From Ensifer adhaerens (GTDB taxonomy: Bacteria > Pseudomonadota > Alphaproteobacteria > Rhizobiales > Rhizobiaceae), in the NCBI RefSeq assembly GCF_002007205.1, contig NZ_LAZS01000005.1:1116001-1180000 (forward strand): a stretch of DNA of 64,000 bases. Reading direction: 5' to 3'. The position numbers and the translations under genes were made by a program. Shown piece after piece: positions 28,802 to 36,565 of this stretch (the stretch's first letter is position 1; every line of letters starts with the position of its first letter). Under the pieces are notes generated by a model that ran no database searches, was not told the DNA's origin, and saw only the letters and a list, made by a program, of their open reading frames with translations.

Positions 28802-29314
28802 AAACACATGCGCTACCAGCGAAACAGTAACCAAAGCCTCTTGCTCGACTGCTCCAAAGAAACCTGATGTTGTCATGGGCGAGAGCGCGAGGATGTAACC
28901 AATATTAACAAGAACCCATGTTTTTTTCTTCGGTTGCTTCGCTCCAAGCAGTACCCATCCTGTAAGCACGAGAACCCCCAACGTGAACAAGACAGCCGTT
29001 GCCTGAGGCAGAAAAGAGAGAACCGCCGACACGACAAATAGGAATGACGAAACAACAAACAGCAGAAAATCCGTCAGACCTCGTAGCCCCTTAACTTCAT
29101 TCGAAAAATGCGCGTGATCATCAATCGTCACTTTGATCCTAAAGAGAAATTGGAACGCAATCCAAAGCCAAGTGTCGGCGTTTAGCCACACTTGTTCCCA
29201 TGTAATATAAGCGGAATTTCGCGCCCACTGGGATATCGATAGTTCGAATCCAAGTATTACCGCAAGCCCCATGCTCAAATTGGCCCGTTGATAGAAATTC
29301 ATCGAACTTGCCAT
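28733..29314 (-). CDS. membrane protein of unknown function
   Basis: A 193-residue protein with about five hydrophobic segments, among them GLAVILGFELSI, FLLFVVSSFLFVVSAVL and LVAHVFLLILLLIDY. It ends in a histidine/acid-rich tail (HESETHDHMPDYQ). The start ATG has GGGAGG about eight bases upstream. By eye the gene is more AT-rich than the flanking core genes, consistent with recent acquisition. No family is recognised. Its 3' end overlaps the tail of the zinc-ribbon fragment on the other strand. Confidence 0.7.
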   Translation of the reverse strand: MASSMNFYQRANLSMGLAVILGFELSISQWARNSAYITWEQVWLNADTWLWIAFQFLFRIKVTIDDHAHFSNEVKGLRGLTDFLLFVVSSFLFVVSAVLSFLPQATAVLFTLGVLVLTGWVLLGAKQPKKKTWVLVNIGYILALSPMTTSGFFGAVEQEALVTVSLVAHVFLLILLLIDYHESETHDHMPDYQ

Positions 29315-29687
29315 AGGAACACCCTCCCGCCCTGTATACTTGTATCACTACCTAGGGGTAGCCATAAATACGCCGTTCTAGTTAGGTCCGATCATCCAAA
29401 GCCGCGAATCCGGAGCATCCTGGACAGCAAGGAGGACGTTGCTCGATAGGACTTAGGTCCGACGCTCCAGCGCAAAGGTCCTACCCGCATTGCCGAATCT
29501 CATTCGCATTGCCATTCCTAGTTGAGCGTCAACCGCACTTGACGCGAGTGACCCCAGAGCGCGCCCCAGCCCCAGCAACGCTGCGCTCTGGGGGCCACGC
29601 TGCCAAATCCTCTACCCGAAATCTAGTGAACACCTATGCGCCTTTCGGGGGGCTGACCTAGCCTTGTCCCTCAATGGAGTACATGAG
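29315..29687. other. intergenic region with a long perfect inverted repeat
   Basis: About 370 bases without a convincing gene. The notable structure is CCCCAGAGCGC at 29552-29562, perfectly complementary to 29583-29593, with a 20-base loop. No T run follows, so it is not a simple terminator. The rest holds the promoter of the flanking plus-strand gene and shows no other repeat. Confidence 0.5.
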
Positions 29688-29954
29688 ATGGCCGATAAGA
29701 AGCGACGAACAATGAGCCGGAGTGAAATCCCGAATTTCGTGGCCGAGATGATCGCGGCGCACTGCGACATCACCGCAGTTGGCCACGGAATGTATGTCAT
29801 CGGAGACGTTGATGCGGGCGAGCGGGCTATGAAAGATGCCCAGCGTATCGGCGAGAAATACGGCGCCCGAGATCCCCTGAAGCTGGAGATCGTTTCCTAC
29901 CTCTGGTCGATCGGCAGATACATAGAGCTTGCCTCCGAAAGCACGCGGCACTGA
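29688..29954 (+). CDS. small hypothetical protein (88 aa)
   Basis: The ATG at 29688 has GGAG about ten bases upstream; an upstream in-frame TTG adds eight residues. The protein is mixed alpha/beta in composition, with no signal peptide and no cysteine pair beyond a single Cys. It carries a segment GHGMYVIGDVDAGERAMKDA that looks like a folded small domain. No family is recognised. It stands alone between intergenic regions. Confidence 0.55.
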   Translation: MADKKRRTMSRSEIPNFVAEMIAAHCDITAVGHGMYVIGDVDAGERAMKDAQRIGEKYGARDPLKLEIVSYLWSIGRYIELASESTRH

Positions 29955-29977
29955 AGAAGCTATGCCATACGATGGCT

Positions 29978-30034
29978 TCATTTCTTCAGCGCTATCTCCG
30001 CAAGCGTTCCGAGCGCGAGCCCGATCAGGAGCAT
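29978..30034 (-). CDS. candidate 18-residue hydrophobic micropeptide
   Basis: A minus-strand ATG preceded at seven bases by AGGGGG opens an 18-codon frame: a hydrophobic stretch LLIGLALGTLAEIAL closed by two lysines, like a single-span membrane peptide. The same frame continues open upstream but loses protein-like character there. The evidence is only the ribosome site and the composition. Confidence 0.25.
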   Translation of the reverse strand: MLLIGLALGTLAEIALKK

Positions 30035-30201
30035 GTACATCCCCCTACCGATTGCTTCCCCGGTTGACGCGCCGTTGGGGAACACCGCGCGTCGCTGCAA
30101 GCGTTCGCTGGCCCTGGAAGCAGACCAAGCACATTCAGCCCGGAGTCCGGGTGATTGATCTCGTCGACCTGTCGCCGCGGACGGCAAGTCGGGACCCGTC
30201 C

Positions 30202-30540
30202 CTAGAAATCGAAATAGACCGTGACGCCGGATCGACGGTGGTAGCGGTAGTTGTCACGGTAGCCGTAATAGCCGCGATCGCGATAGCCGCCGTAGTACCC
30301 ATAGTGGCGCGGGTAGCAGCGGCCGTAGTAGCCACACGAACGCCAGGCGTGCCGTCTATCCCACCGACGATCCCATCGGCGATCGGCGTGCCAGCGACGA
30401 TGGCTTCGATGGTTGACCTGTTCGACAGAGTTGACCTGTGCGTTTTCGGGGTTCGGTACGAAAACCGGAGCAGCGCTCAGCGGCATGGCGAAAGATGCTG
30501 ACAAGCCGATCGCTGCGAAGGCGGACAAGAGCTTTCTCAT
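30202..30540 (-). CDS. small exported Arg/Tyr/Gly-rich protein
   Basis: A 112-residue protein with a clear signal peptide (MRKLLSAFAAIGLSASFAM, cleavage after LSA). The mature part starts VFVPNPENAQVN, passes through a WDRRWDRR tandem motif, and ends in a tyrosine/glycine/arginine-rich tract (YYGYRDNYRYHRR). Similar short basic exported proteins are common and poorly characterised in rhizobia; some are grouped with BA14K-like proteins. Likely periplasmic or envelope-associated. It is divergent from the 79-residue gene to its right. Confidence 0.7.
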   Translation of the reverse strand: MRKLLSAFAAIGLSASFAMPLSAAPVFVPNPENAQVNSVEQVNHRSHRRWHADRRWDRRWDRRHAWRSCGYYGRCYPRHYGYYGGYRDRGYYGYRDNYRYHRRSGVTVYFDF

Positions 30541-30739
30541 CGTAACTCCTCCTATCTGGCAATCATTCTGGGCTTATGAGCCTGAACCTCCGATGAATAC
30601 CTAGCCCACACGGATTAAACGGCCTCGGGCCATTGGAACCGTCGCTGTGAACCACAAGTCCGGCGGGACGGGTGTGTGATGTCGGAACCCTCCCGCCGAA
30701 TCGACAGTTCCTTCCTTGAGCACCACAAGGAGATACAAA

Positions 30740-30979
30740 GTGGCGAACGATCTGAAGGCGGGCTTTACCGGAAGGCCGACTGAACCACCCTCCGGCGCCC
30801 GCAAGGTCGCAAAAGCAGCCGCCGGTGCTGTCAGCCGCGAGGCAAACGAGGTGGTCGCCGGCGCTGCGGATCACCCATACACCGCAACCGGCTTAACGCT
30901 CGCAGTCGGCTGCTTTGCCTTTGCGATTGGCTACGTCATGGGCCGATCATCGGTCGATGGCCGGCAGAGCCACTGGTAA
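30740..30979 (+). CDS. small single-span membrane protein (79 aa)
   Basis: The start is GTG, chosen because AAGGAG lies seven bases upstream. The first 45 residues are hydrophilic and alanine/lysine-rich (GARKVAKAAAGAVSREANE). A single membrane span follows (TATGLTLAVGCFAFAIGYVMG) and a short tail. The layout resembles ElaB/YqjD-type ribosome-hibernation membrane anchors, but that is only a shape similarity. Confidence 0.65.
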   Translation: MANDLKAGFTGRPTEPPSGARKVAKAAAGAVSREANEVVAGAADHPYTATGLTLAVGCFAFAIGYVMGRSSVDGRQSHW

Positions 30980-31165
30980 GCGTTCCATTGCCCAAGAGGT
31001 CTGCCGCCGGCGGCGGCTCGACCACGGAGTGCTTGTCTCGAGGAATCCGCCACTCCAGGAAACACCACACTCGACAATTCGTCGCGTTGCGTAGATGCTG
31101 GGCTTCACGCTGAGGATGCAAGGTCGCGACCTTCTGAGATTGGTATCGAGCAAAGGGGTGAACGC

Positions 31166-31420
31166 ATGAGAAAGCTTGTCATTGCGCTTGGATTGATTGG
31201 TACGCTTGCGTCCTGCACGCAAACAGAGAAAGGGACCGCGATCGGCGCCGGTACCGGCGCCATTATCGGCGGCGCGGTAAGCGACAGTTGGGGCGGCGCG
31301 GCTATCGGTGCGGTGGCCGGTGGCGTTATCGGCAACCTCATCGGACGCTCCCAGGAGCGCCAGGGCTACTGCATCTATCGTGACCGCTACGGGCGCCGGT
31401 ACGAGGCACGCTGCCGGTAA
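31166..31420 (+). CDS. glycine-zipper lipoprotein
   Basis: An 84-residue protein with a lipoprotein signal peptide ending in the lipobox LASC (Cys17). A glycine-zipper tract follows (AIGAGTGAIIGGAVSD and GAAIGAVAGGVIGNLIG), then a short basic tail with two Cys. Such proteins resemble the 17-kDa antigen / SlyB group and insert in the outer membrane. It appears to be a single-gene unit. Confidence 0.85.
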   Translation: MRKLVIALGLIGTLASCTQTEKGTAIGAGTGAIIGGAVSDSWGGAAIGAVAGGVIGNLIGRSQERQGYCIYRDRYGRRYEARCR

Positions 31421-31573
31421 GGGCATCGCCATCTGACATCGCGACAGGCGCACCTCGATCAACCCTTGCGTGGAAAAGATCGAATGCGCCTGCACGCGCG
31501 GCTGAAGCTGCAGGAATTTGGCCGACGCCGAACTTGGCGGGACGTCCTCAATCAAGCGTGTTACACTGTGAAA

Positions 31574-31837
31574 ATGACTGACGAAGAGCAGACCTACGAA
31601 TTTTCAGAATTTTCCGGCCAGTTCAGTGACGATGGCGTCGTCGTGGAGTTGCGGATCTACCGGCAGGCTGGCACCAATCGCGACTGGACCCTCGAGGTTA
31701 TCGACGAGGAAGGCTTCTCCACCACCTGGGAGGATCCCTTCCCGACGGACCGCGAAGCCTTCGAGGAATTCATGGCCACCGTCCAGCGGGACGGCATCCA
31801 GGCCTTTACCGACGAGCCGCCGCAAACGGTTCACTAG
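31574..31837 (+). CDS. small acidic hypothetical protein (87 aa)
   Basis: The start was set at the ATG giving MTDEEQTYEFSEF, since the frame upstream of it is basic and unlike a protein. It is strongly acidic, with a beta-rich middle (VVVELRIYRQ and DWTLEVIDEEG) and a helix near the C-terminus (REAFEEFMATVQRDG). There is no clear ribosome site. Family not recognised. It looks like a compact cytoplasmic domain. Confidence 0.55.
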   Translation: MTDEEQTYEFSEFSGQFSDDGVVVELRIYRQAGTNRDWTLEVIDEEGFSTTWEDPFPTDREAFEEFMATVQRDGIQAFTDEPPQTVH

Positions 31838-31902
31838 CGCCATACCATCGGGGGACTGCGGCCCGACTGGCCGCTGGCATGCTATGTCGGCCCCACCGAA
31901 CC

Positions 31903-32292
31903 TCAGCACGCGCGGCGCCTGACGGATGACGCACTACGCCGCGAACCGCTAGAAAATGCCTCAAAACACCTGGACAACCTGGATCGGTGAGGCCGAAAGG
32001 ACTTCACGGCCCCCTCGCCGCGCCCCTCCCAGTAGTCACGCGCCTGGCGGAACGGATCCAGGAAAGACATCGTCTCGTTCTCGTTCAACAGGTTCAGCGT
32101 GCCGACATGTTGCTGGGCGCCGAGTTCGACAAACTCGACGTCGTGAAGCACCAGGAGAAGATGGGGATCGTCTGCCGATTGATATCGCACTGCATCCTCG
32201 CAGGTAGAACACATGAAGTACGCATTCATCTGCGATGGGGCATGGGCAGCGTAGGCTCCGCGGGCCTGCTCGAAGTGCAGCTCACGAGCCAT
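31903..32292 (-). CDS. hypothetical protein downstream of the AraC-type regulator
   Basis: A minus-strand frame of about 129 residues from the ATG at 32292; a further ATG at 32337 is also in frame. The middle reads like a folded protein (LLLVLHDVEFVELGAQQHVG and ETMSFLDPFRQARDYW) with a CSTC pair near residue 28. The C-terminal third is serine/arginine-rich and may be run-on after a frameshift. No ribosome site is evident. It lies on the same strand as the GlxA-type regulator, 93 bases downstream of it. Unrecognised; it could be a decayed gene. Confidence 0.4.
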   Translation of the reverse strand: MARELHFEQARGAYAAHAPSQMNAYFMCSTCEDAVRYQSADDPHLLLVLHDVEFVELGAQQHVGTLNLLNENETMSFLDPFRQARDYWEGRGEGAVKSFRPHRSRLSRCFEAFSSGSRRSASSVRRRAC

Positions 32293-32385
32293 CAACAAAC
32301 CGTCGCCGAAGTGATTTGGCCGGTAACGCCTGAGCATGCGCCCGAAATTGTCGGGCTCTACGACACTGCCTTCATATTGCCTTCT

Positions 32386-33366
32386 CTACGCTTCCGCGCC
32401 TCTTCGTGCCAAGCGCATCTTCAGCGGGCTCATCCCATACTCGCGGTTATAGGCGCGCGAAAAAGCAGACAGGCTGTCAAAGCCACAGCGAAGGGCGATT
32501 TCCCGGATCGGGCTGGCGGAATCGCGCACCAGTCGGTGGGCGAACTGAAGGCGGAGGCGAAGATAGTAAGCCCCGGGGCTCGTCGACAATCCCCTGGCAA
32601 ACAGCAACTCCAGCTTGCGCTGCGAGATCGACAACCGCTTCGTCAGCGCGGCGATCGTCAAAGGCCGCTCCAGCGTGCGTTCCATCAGGCGGATAGCCTC
32701 GGCAAGCTTCGGATCACGCGTCTCGATCCGGCCGAGCGAAACATAGGGCTGCACGTCGGCGGCATTGTGCGTCTGGTCGTAGACGAAGATGCTGGCGACA
32801 TCGAGCGCCAGCGCCGAGCCCAGCCTCTGCGTGATCCAGTGCAGCATCATGTCGAAGGTCGGCGAAGCGCCGCCCGACGTCCAGAACTTACCGTCTATGA
32901 CGAACCGGTCGCCAAGCACGCGAAGCTCCGGAAAGGCCTGGCTGAAATCTTCCAGCTCTTCCCAATGTGCCGTCGCCTTGCGCCCATTGAGCAGACCGCT
33001 GCGCCCGAGCAACCAGCAGCCCGATTCGATCCCGGCAACGATGTCGAAATGGCGCGAGCACTCCTGCAGTGCGCCAATGAATTTCTTGCCGGCATGGCGA
33101 TCGAGGTTGAAGCCGCCGATCACCAGCAATGCGTCGCCGGAAAGCGGCTGGCCAAGCATGCCCTCGACCGCGATCGGCACCCCGCAGGTCAGGACCACCG
33201 GCGTGCCGTCGGCCGAAAGCAGCCGCCAGCGAAACACCTCGCGGCCCGAGATGCGGTTGGCCGCGCGCATCGGATCGAGCACCGAGGCGAGCGACATGAT
33301 CGACGACTCCGGCAGGATGACGACTGAAACTTCGATCACAGATTGTGGACGTCCATCGGCGGGCAT
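32386..33366 (-). CDS. GlxA family AraC-type transcriptional regulator
   Basis: About 326 residues. The N-terminal DJ-1/PfpI-like class I amidotransferase domain (residues 10-180, with GCWLLGRSGLLNGRKATAHW) is fused to a C-terminal AraC helix-turn-helix domain (about 215-315, LSISQRKLELLFARGLSTSP and IREIALRCGFDSLSAFSRAY). This is the architecture of regulators of carnitine, betaine, arginine or dimethylglycine catabolism. No such catabolic genes are adjacent, so the target is unknown. The ATG is preferred; an upstream TTG would add seven residues. Confidence 0.88.
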   Translation of the reverse strand: MPADGRPQSVIEVSVVILPESSIMSLASVLDPMRAANRISGREVFRWRLLSADGTPVVLTCGVPIAVEGMLGQPLSGDALLVIGGFNLDRHAGKKFIGALQECSRHFDIVAGIESGCWLLGRSGLLNGRKATAHWEELEDFSQAFPELRVLGDRFVIDGKFWTSGGASPTFDMMLHWITQRLGSALALDVASIFVYDQTHNAADVQPYVSLGRIETRDPKLAEAIRLMERTLERPLTIAALTKRLSISQRKLELLFARGLSTSPGAYYLRLRLQFAHRLVRDSASPIREIALRCGFDSLSAFSRAYNREYGMSPLKMRLARRGAEA

Positions 33367-33399
33367 GCGGGAAATGTCAAATTTCAAGCGGGATTTGTC

Positions 33400-33540
33400 A
33401 ATTCCCCTCTCACCTTTCGGGCATTATCAGACCGTATCGATCTCCCTACGCGCGGCGCTGCAGCCCCGCGCAGAGACGTTCCCCTTTCCGCCTTTGCCGG
33501 AACGGGCCGGTCGGAAACGTTCCACCGGCCCGTTTTTTTA
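33400..33540 (+). ncRNA. candidate small RNA ending in a strong intrinsic terminator
   Basis: The interval lies between the divergent start of the AraC gene and the first glycan gene, and no plus-strand coding gene precedes the terminator. It contains a small GC hairpin (33450-33455 with 33466-33471). It then ends in a perfect ten-base stem followed by a T7 run. The 5' end is a guess; a TTGTCA element around 33390 is the only promoter-like hint. Confidence 0.35.
33501..33540 (+). terminator. strong rho-independent terminator without an upstream gene
   Basis: AACGGGCCGG at 33501-33510 is perfectly complementary to 33525-33534, with a 14-base loop and seven T at the end. The T run fits only plus-strand transcription. 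The nearest plus-strand gene starts downstream, so the transcript it ends is not explained by annotated coding genes. Confidence 0.8.
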
Positions 33541-33777
33541 TGCAACGTTTCGAAGCGGCAGACTGCGCTTGCGCCACGCCTCAGCTTGCGTTCACCAGCA
33601 GGAGCGCCGGTTATGGAAGGGAGGCAGGCGACACGGTTTCCTTGGGCGCACGTGCCGCCCGTCTCAGTGCGGAAACGCACGGCGTGCCCGGCTTCGATGC
33701 TCCGAGTATCCTCATCGCCGCGGCTTGCGCTGGCAACGCATATAAGCCATTAAGCATCTCCGCAACTGAGGGAGACT

Positions 33778-34485
33778 ATGATGCTGGGGGCGATGAAGAA
33801 CTTCGTAAAGGCGACAAAGCTCATCGGCCGCATTCCAAAGATCGAGCAGAAACTTGACCTGCTTCTTTGGGAGACCCCGGATATCCCGCGCGACTTCTTC
33901 CCCAAATTCGTCGAAAGCGCGCGGCAGATGGGCTGGTTGGAGAGCGCAAAACAGCACAAGCCATTGACCGCCGATGGCGAGGCTTGCCCCTGGTACACCT
34001 ACCCGATGCTGCACTTCCTTGGCACCAGGCACCTGGCCGATTTGCGCGTATTTGAGTATGGCAGCGGCAATTCCACCCTTTGGTGGAGCCGCAAGGCGAA
34101 GTCGGTCGTCAGCGTGGAACACGACCGCGGCTGGTTCGAGCTGATCTCGAAACAGTCCCCGGCCAACGTCAGTTACAACTATCGCGAACTGGTGGAGGGT
34201 GGCGACTACTCCACCGAGGTGACGCGCCATCAAGACGTGCCGTTCGACGTTGTCGTCATTGACGGCCGTGATCGCGTAAATTGCGCCAAGGCGACGATGA
34301 GCCTGAAGCAGAAGCCATCCGCGATCATCTGGGACAACAGCGAACGCGAGAGGTATCAGGAGGGCTACGACCTCTTGATCAACAACGGTTACCGCCGCCT
34401 CGACTTCGACGGTTTCGGACCGGTCAACGGTCGCCCCTGGCGGACGTCCGTGTTCTACATGCCGGACAACTGCCTTAAAATCTGA
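33778..34485 (+). CDS. class I SAM-dependent methyltransferase-like protein
   Basis: A 235-residue protein. The SAM-binding strand and loop VFEYGSGNSTLWWS sits near residues 90-103, the acidic strand end VVSVEHD near 114, and a post-motif VVVIDGRDRVNCA near 160. These are motifs I, II and IV of a Rossmann-fold methyltransferase. The start has GAGGGAG six bases upstream. It begins a plus-strand run with an FkbM methyltransferase and a GT2 glycosyltransferase, so a glycan or lipid-glycan substrate is likely. The closest subfamily is not certain. Confidence 0.75.
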   Translation: MMLGAMKNFVKATKLIGRIPKIEQKLDLLLWETPDIPRDFFPKFVESARQMGWLESAKQHKPLTADGEACPWYTYPMLHFLGTRHLADLRVFEYGSGNSTLWWSRKAKSVVSVEHDRGWFELISKQSPANVSYNYRELVEGGDYSTEVTRHQDVPFDVVVIDGRDRVNCAKATMSLKQKPSAIIWDNSERERYQEGYDLLINNGYRRLDFDGFGPVNGRPWRTSVFYMPDNCLKI

Positions 34486-34550
34486 GGCTGAATCACGTTA
34501 ATCCTGGCCGGGCGCTTCGTCCGGAAGACACTGCCATTGCTGAGGGAACT

Positions 34551-35273
34551 ATGATCAAGGGAAAGCTGTTGAAACGGGCGCTTCGCTCAGCAGCCTCGAT
34601 GCTGACGCGACAGGGTTTCCATGTTTCCGAGGAGCGCTATTCGGCGGCGTACCTGAAGCGCTATGACTTCGAGATCAACACCTTCATCGATATCGGCGTC
34701 TATCAAGGCAGCCCGGTGTTCTACGAGCTTTTCAAGGATAAGAAGTTCATCCTGATCGACCCGCAGCCGGATACGATGGAAAAGGCGGCCGAGAGCGTAA
34801 AGGGCCTCGACTTCGACTACATCCAGTCAGGGGCAGGCGCGACGAGGGGTACGGCGACCCTGGCGCTCGAGGGCCCCTCCTCCAGCTTGATGAAGCGCAG
34901 GGACTGGAAGCGACAAGCGGAAAAAACCGTAGAAATCCAGATCGCCCCGCTTGACGAGCTGCTGGCGAACAGAGGCTATTCCGGTCCGTTTGGGCTGAAA
35001 GTCGACACGGAAGGCTTCGACCTTGATGTCCTCAAGGGCGCCGTGCAAACGCTTAAGGAAACGCACTTCGTGTTTACCGAAGCCAGTCTTCGTCGCCGGT
35101 TTGAGGGCGGTTATCGGTTTTCGGAACTTGTCGCCTTCATGGCCGAGCAAGGCTTCGAAGTTGCCGACGTCATCCCGCATAGGTCGCACAATCGCCTGGT
35201 CGACGTCCTCTTCGTGCGCGCGGGCAGCCCAGCCCTGGAACCGAACGCCGTTCCTGTGCGTACGGTCGGCTAG
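34551..35273 (+). CDS. FkbM family methyltransferase
   Basis: A 240-residue protein of the FkbM group. NTFIDIGVYQGSPVFYELF forms the SAM-binding loop (residues 43-61), LIDPQPDTMEKA the acidic position, and FGLKVDTEGFDLDVLKGA the conserved KxDxEGxE-like motif. FkbM enzymes commonly O-methylate sugars in surface polysaccharides. The start ATG has GAGGGAAC immediately upstream, a leader very like that of the preceding methyltransferase, and the two are 65 bases apart. Confidence 0.9.
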   Translation: MIKGKLLKRALRSAASMLTRQGFHVSEERYSAAYLKRYDFEINTFIDIGVYQGSPVFYELFKDKKFILIDPQPDTMEKAAESVKGLDFDYIQSGAGATRGTATLALEGPSSSLMKRRDWKRQAEKTVEIQIAPLDELLANRGYSGPFGLKVDTEGFDLDVLKGAVQTLKETHFVFTEASLRRRFEGGYRFSELVAFMAEQGFEVADVIPHRSHNRLVDVLFVRAGSPALEPNAVPVRTVG

Positions 35274-35372
35274 TAAACAGGCAGACTTAGTTTCCACCGG
35301 ATACTCAGCGCGCGCCCGGCAACGACAATTCTGCCGTTGAACGGGCGTAGACCGCAACAGGAACTGGCATCG

Positions 35373-36221
35373 ATGCGCGTAACACTTGCGATATGCTGCT
35401 ACAACGCCGAAGAGACGATCGAGCGGACTCTCGCCTCGGCCAGACAATTGGACTGGGATGATCTGGAGATCCTCGTCTGCGACGATGCATCCACGGACCG
35501 ATCCGCAGACGTCGTTCGATCCATCATTCAGCAGGATTCCCGCGTAAGGCTGGTCGTTCACAGCGCCAACAAGGGCAATGCCGGCGCACGCAACACCCTT
35601 GCGCGCGAAGCCACAGGCGAGATTCTGGCCTTCCTGGATTCGGACGACGAAAACGCTCCGGGGCGGCTAAAGGTTCAGGTGGAAAAGCTGCTGGCGGCGG
35701 AAGAACGCCATTCGGCGCCGGTCTCAGTCTATTGCACGAGGCGCGTGATCTCCGGCGGCAAGACGACGAGCCTGAGCGCCATGGGTACCCTGCATCCGGT
35801 CGGCGGCAACGCGGTTGCCCTCCATCTGCTTTGCAACGATCCCATCCCCGGCGGTGGAAGGGTCGGCACCTGCACGATGCTCACCCGGGTTTCGACGTTG
35901 CGCAAGTTTACCTTCGACGAGGATTTCCGCCGAGCAGTCGATCGTGAATGGGCCATTCGTTTCGCCTTGGGAGGCGGATTGATCGCTGGCTGTGAAGAAA
36001 GCCTGGTCACGCAGCACCTTAGCCTCACAGACGGCAAGCGGGCCCGACAGAACGATGCACGACGTCAGGTGGTCCAGAAGTTCCGGTCCTACCTGCTGGA
36101 GCGGCGCTCCTATCTCTACGCGCTGACGATCCACCGCCCCGGCCGCATGTACACCAAGGGCCACAGGCTCCTGTTCGCGCCCGTTACCGCGGTTCTCTCT
36201 TGCTTTCGGAAACGCGGGTAG
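35373..36221 (+). CDS. GT2 family glycosyltransferase
   Basis: A 282-residue GT-A fold transferase. It opens with VTLAICCYNAEETIERTLAS, followed by ILVCDDASTDRSADVV and the DXD-like motif FLDSDDENAPGRL near residue 93, which binds the metal and nucleotide-sugar. No membrane spans, so it is a cytoplasmic enzyme probably acting on a lipid-linked acceptor. The start is the ATG giving MRVTLAIC; an upstream in-frame start adds only unlikely residues. Third gene of the plus-strand glycan run. Confidence 0.9.
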   Translation: MRVTLAICCYNAEETIERTLASARQLDWDDLEILVCDDASTDRSADVVRSIIQQDSRVRLVVHSANKGNAGARNTLAREATGEILAFLDSDDENAPGRLKVQVEKLLAAEERHSAPVSVYCTRRVISGGKTTSLSAMGTLHPVGGNAVALHLLCNDPIPGGGRVGTCTMLTRVSTLRKFTFDEDFRRAVDREWAIRFALGGGLIAGCEESLVTQHLSLTDGKRARQNDARRQVVQKFRSYLLERRSYLYALTIHRPGRMYTKGHRLLFAPVTAVLSCFRKRG

Positions 36222-36565
36222 CTTCCTGCTCGTGTAGTGCGGCGCAGAGCTTCACAAATATCCCCGAGTGAAGTCTCCTCGATAAAAGCTCTGGCCTCGT
36301 CGCGCCCCCGCGACAAGGCCTTCGCCGAGGCCGGTGTCGCGGCTGCCAGCTGGGCACCCGCCTTCCGGCGGCGTCTGCGTCTTCTCGACGTCCGAGCCGC
36401 TGGCATTTGCAGCTAGGCGCAGCGCGTTGCCGATGACCCCCGGCTGATCGGCCCACTCGCCTTTGGGGTTCTTGCCGGTGACACAGATCGTCCATCCACG
36501 CCCATTCACCGGGAAACCGGTCTGCGGGGCGGTCAACGACCGCAATAGGCCAATCGAGCAGCGCA
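36222..36565. other. intergenic stretch, possibly gene debris
   Basis: About 340 bases without a credible gene. A minus-strand frame contains FPVNGRGWTICVTGKNPKG and GVIGNALRLAANASG, which look like a protein fragment, but the frame is flanked by low-quality sequence and has no start site. The HicB relic begins directly after. No terminator is seen after the glycosyltransferase. Confidence 0.4.

Noticed and set aside
27766-29260. An attachment-site duplicate of the tRNA-Lys 3' end
   Set aside because: The only similar string nearby is GTTCGAATCC around 29244, which is too short and in a coding gene; no integrase is present.
31987-33327. A 446-codon plus-strand frame opposite the GlxA-type regulator
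   Set aside because: The minus strand encodes a full DJ-1/AraC architecture. The plus frame has shadow composition and no start site.
33343-33857. Plus-strand frames of 136 and 170 codons over the orphan terminator
   Set aside because: They run straight through a strong intrinsic terminator, and have no ribosome site and poor composition. A non-coding interpretation fits better.
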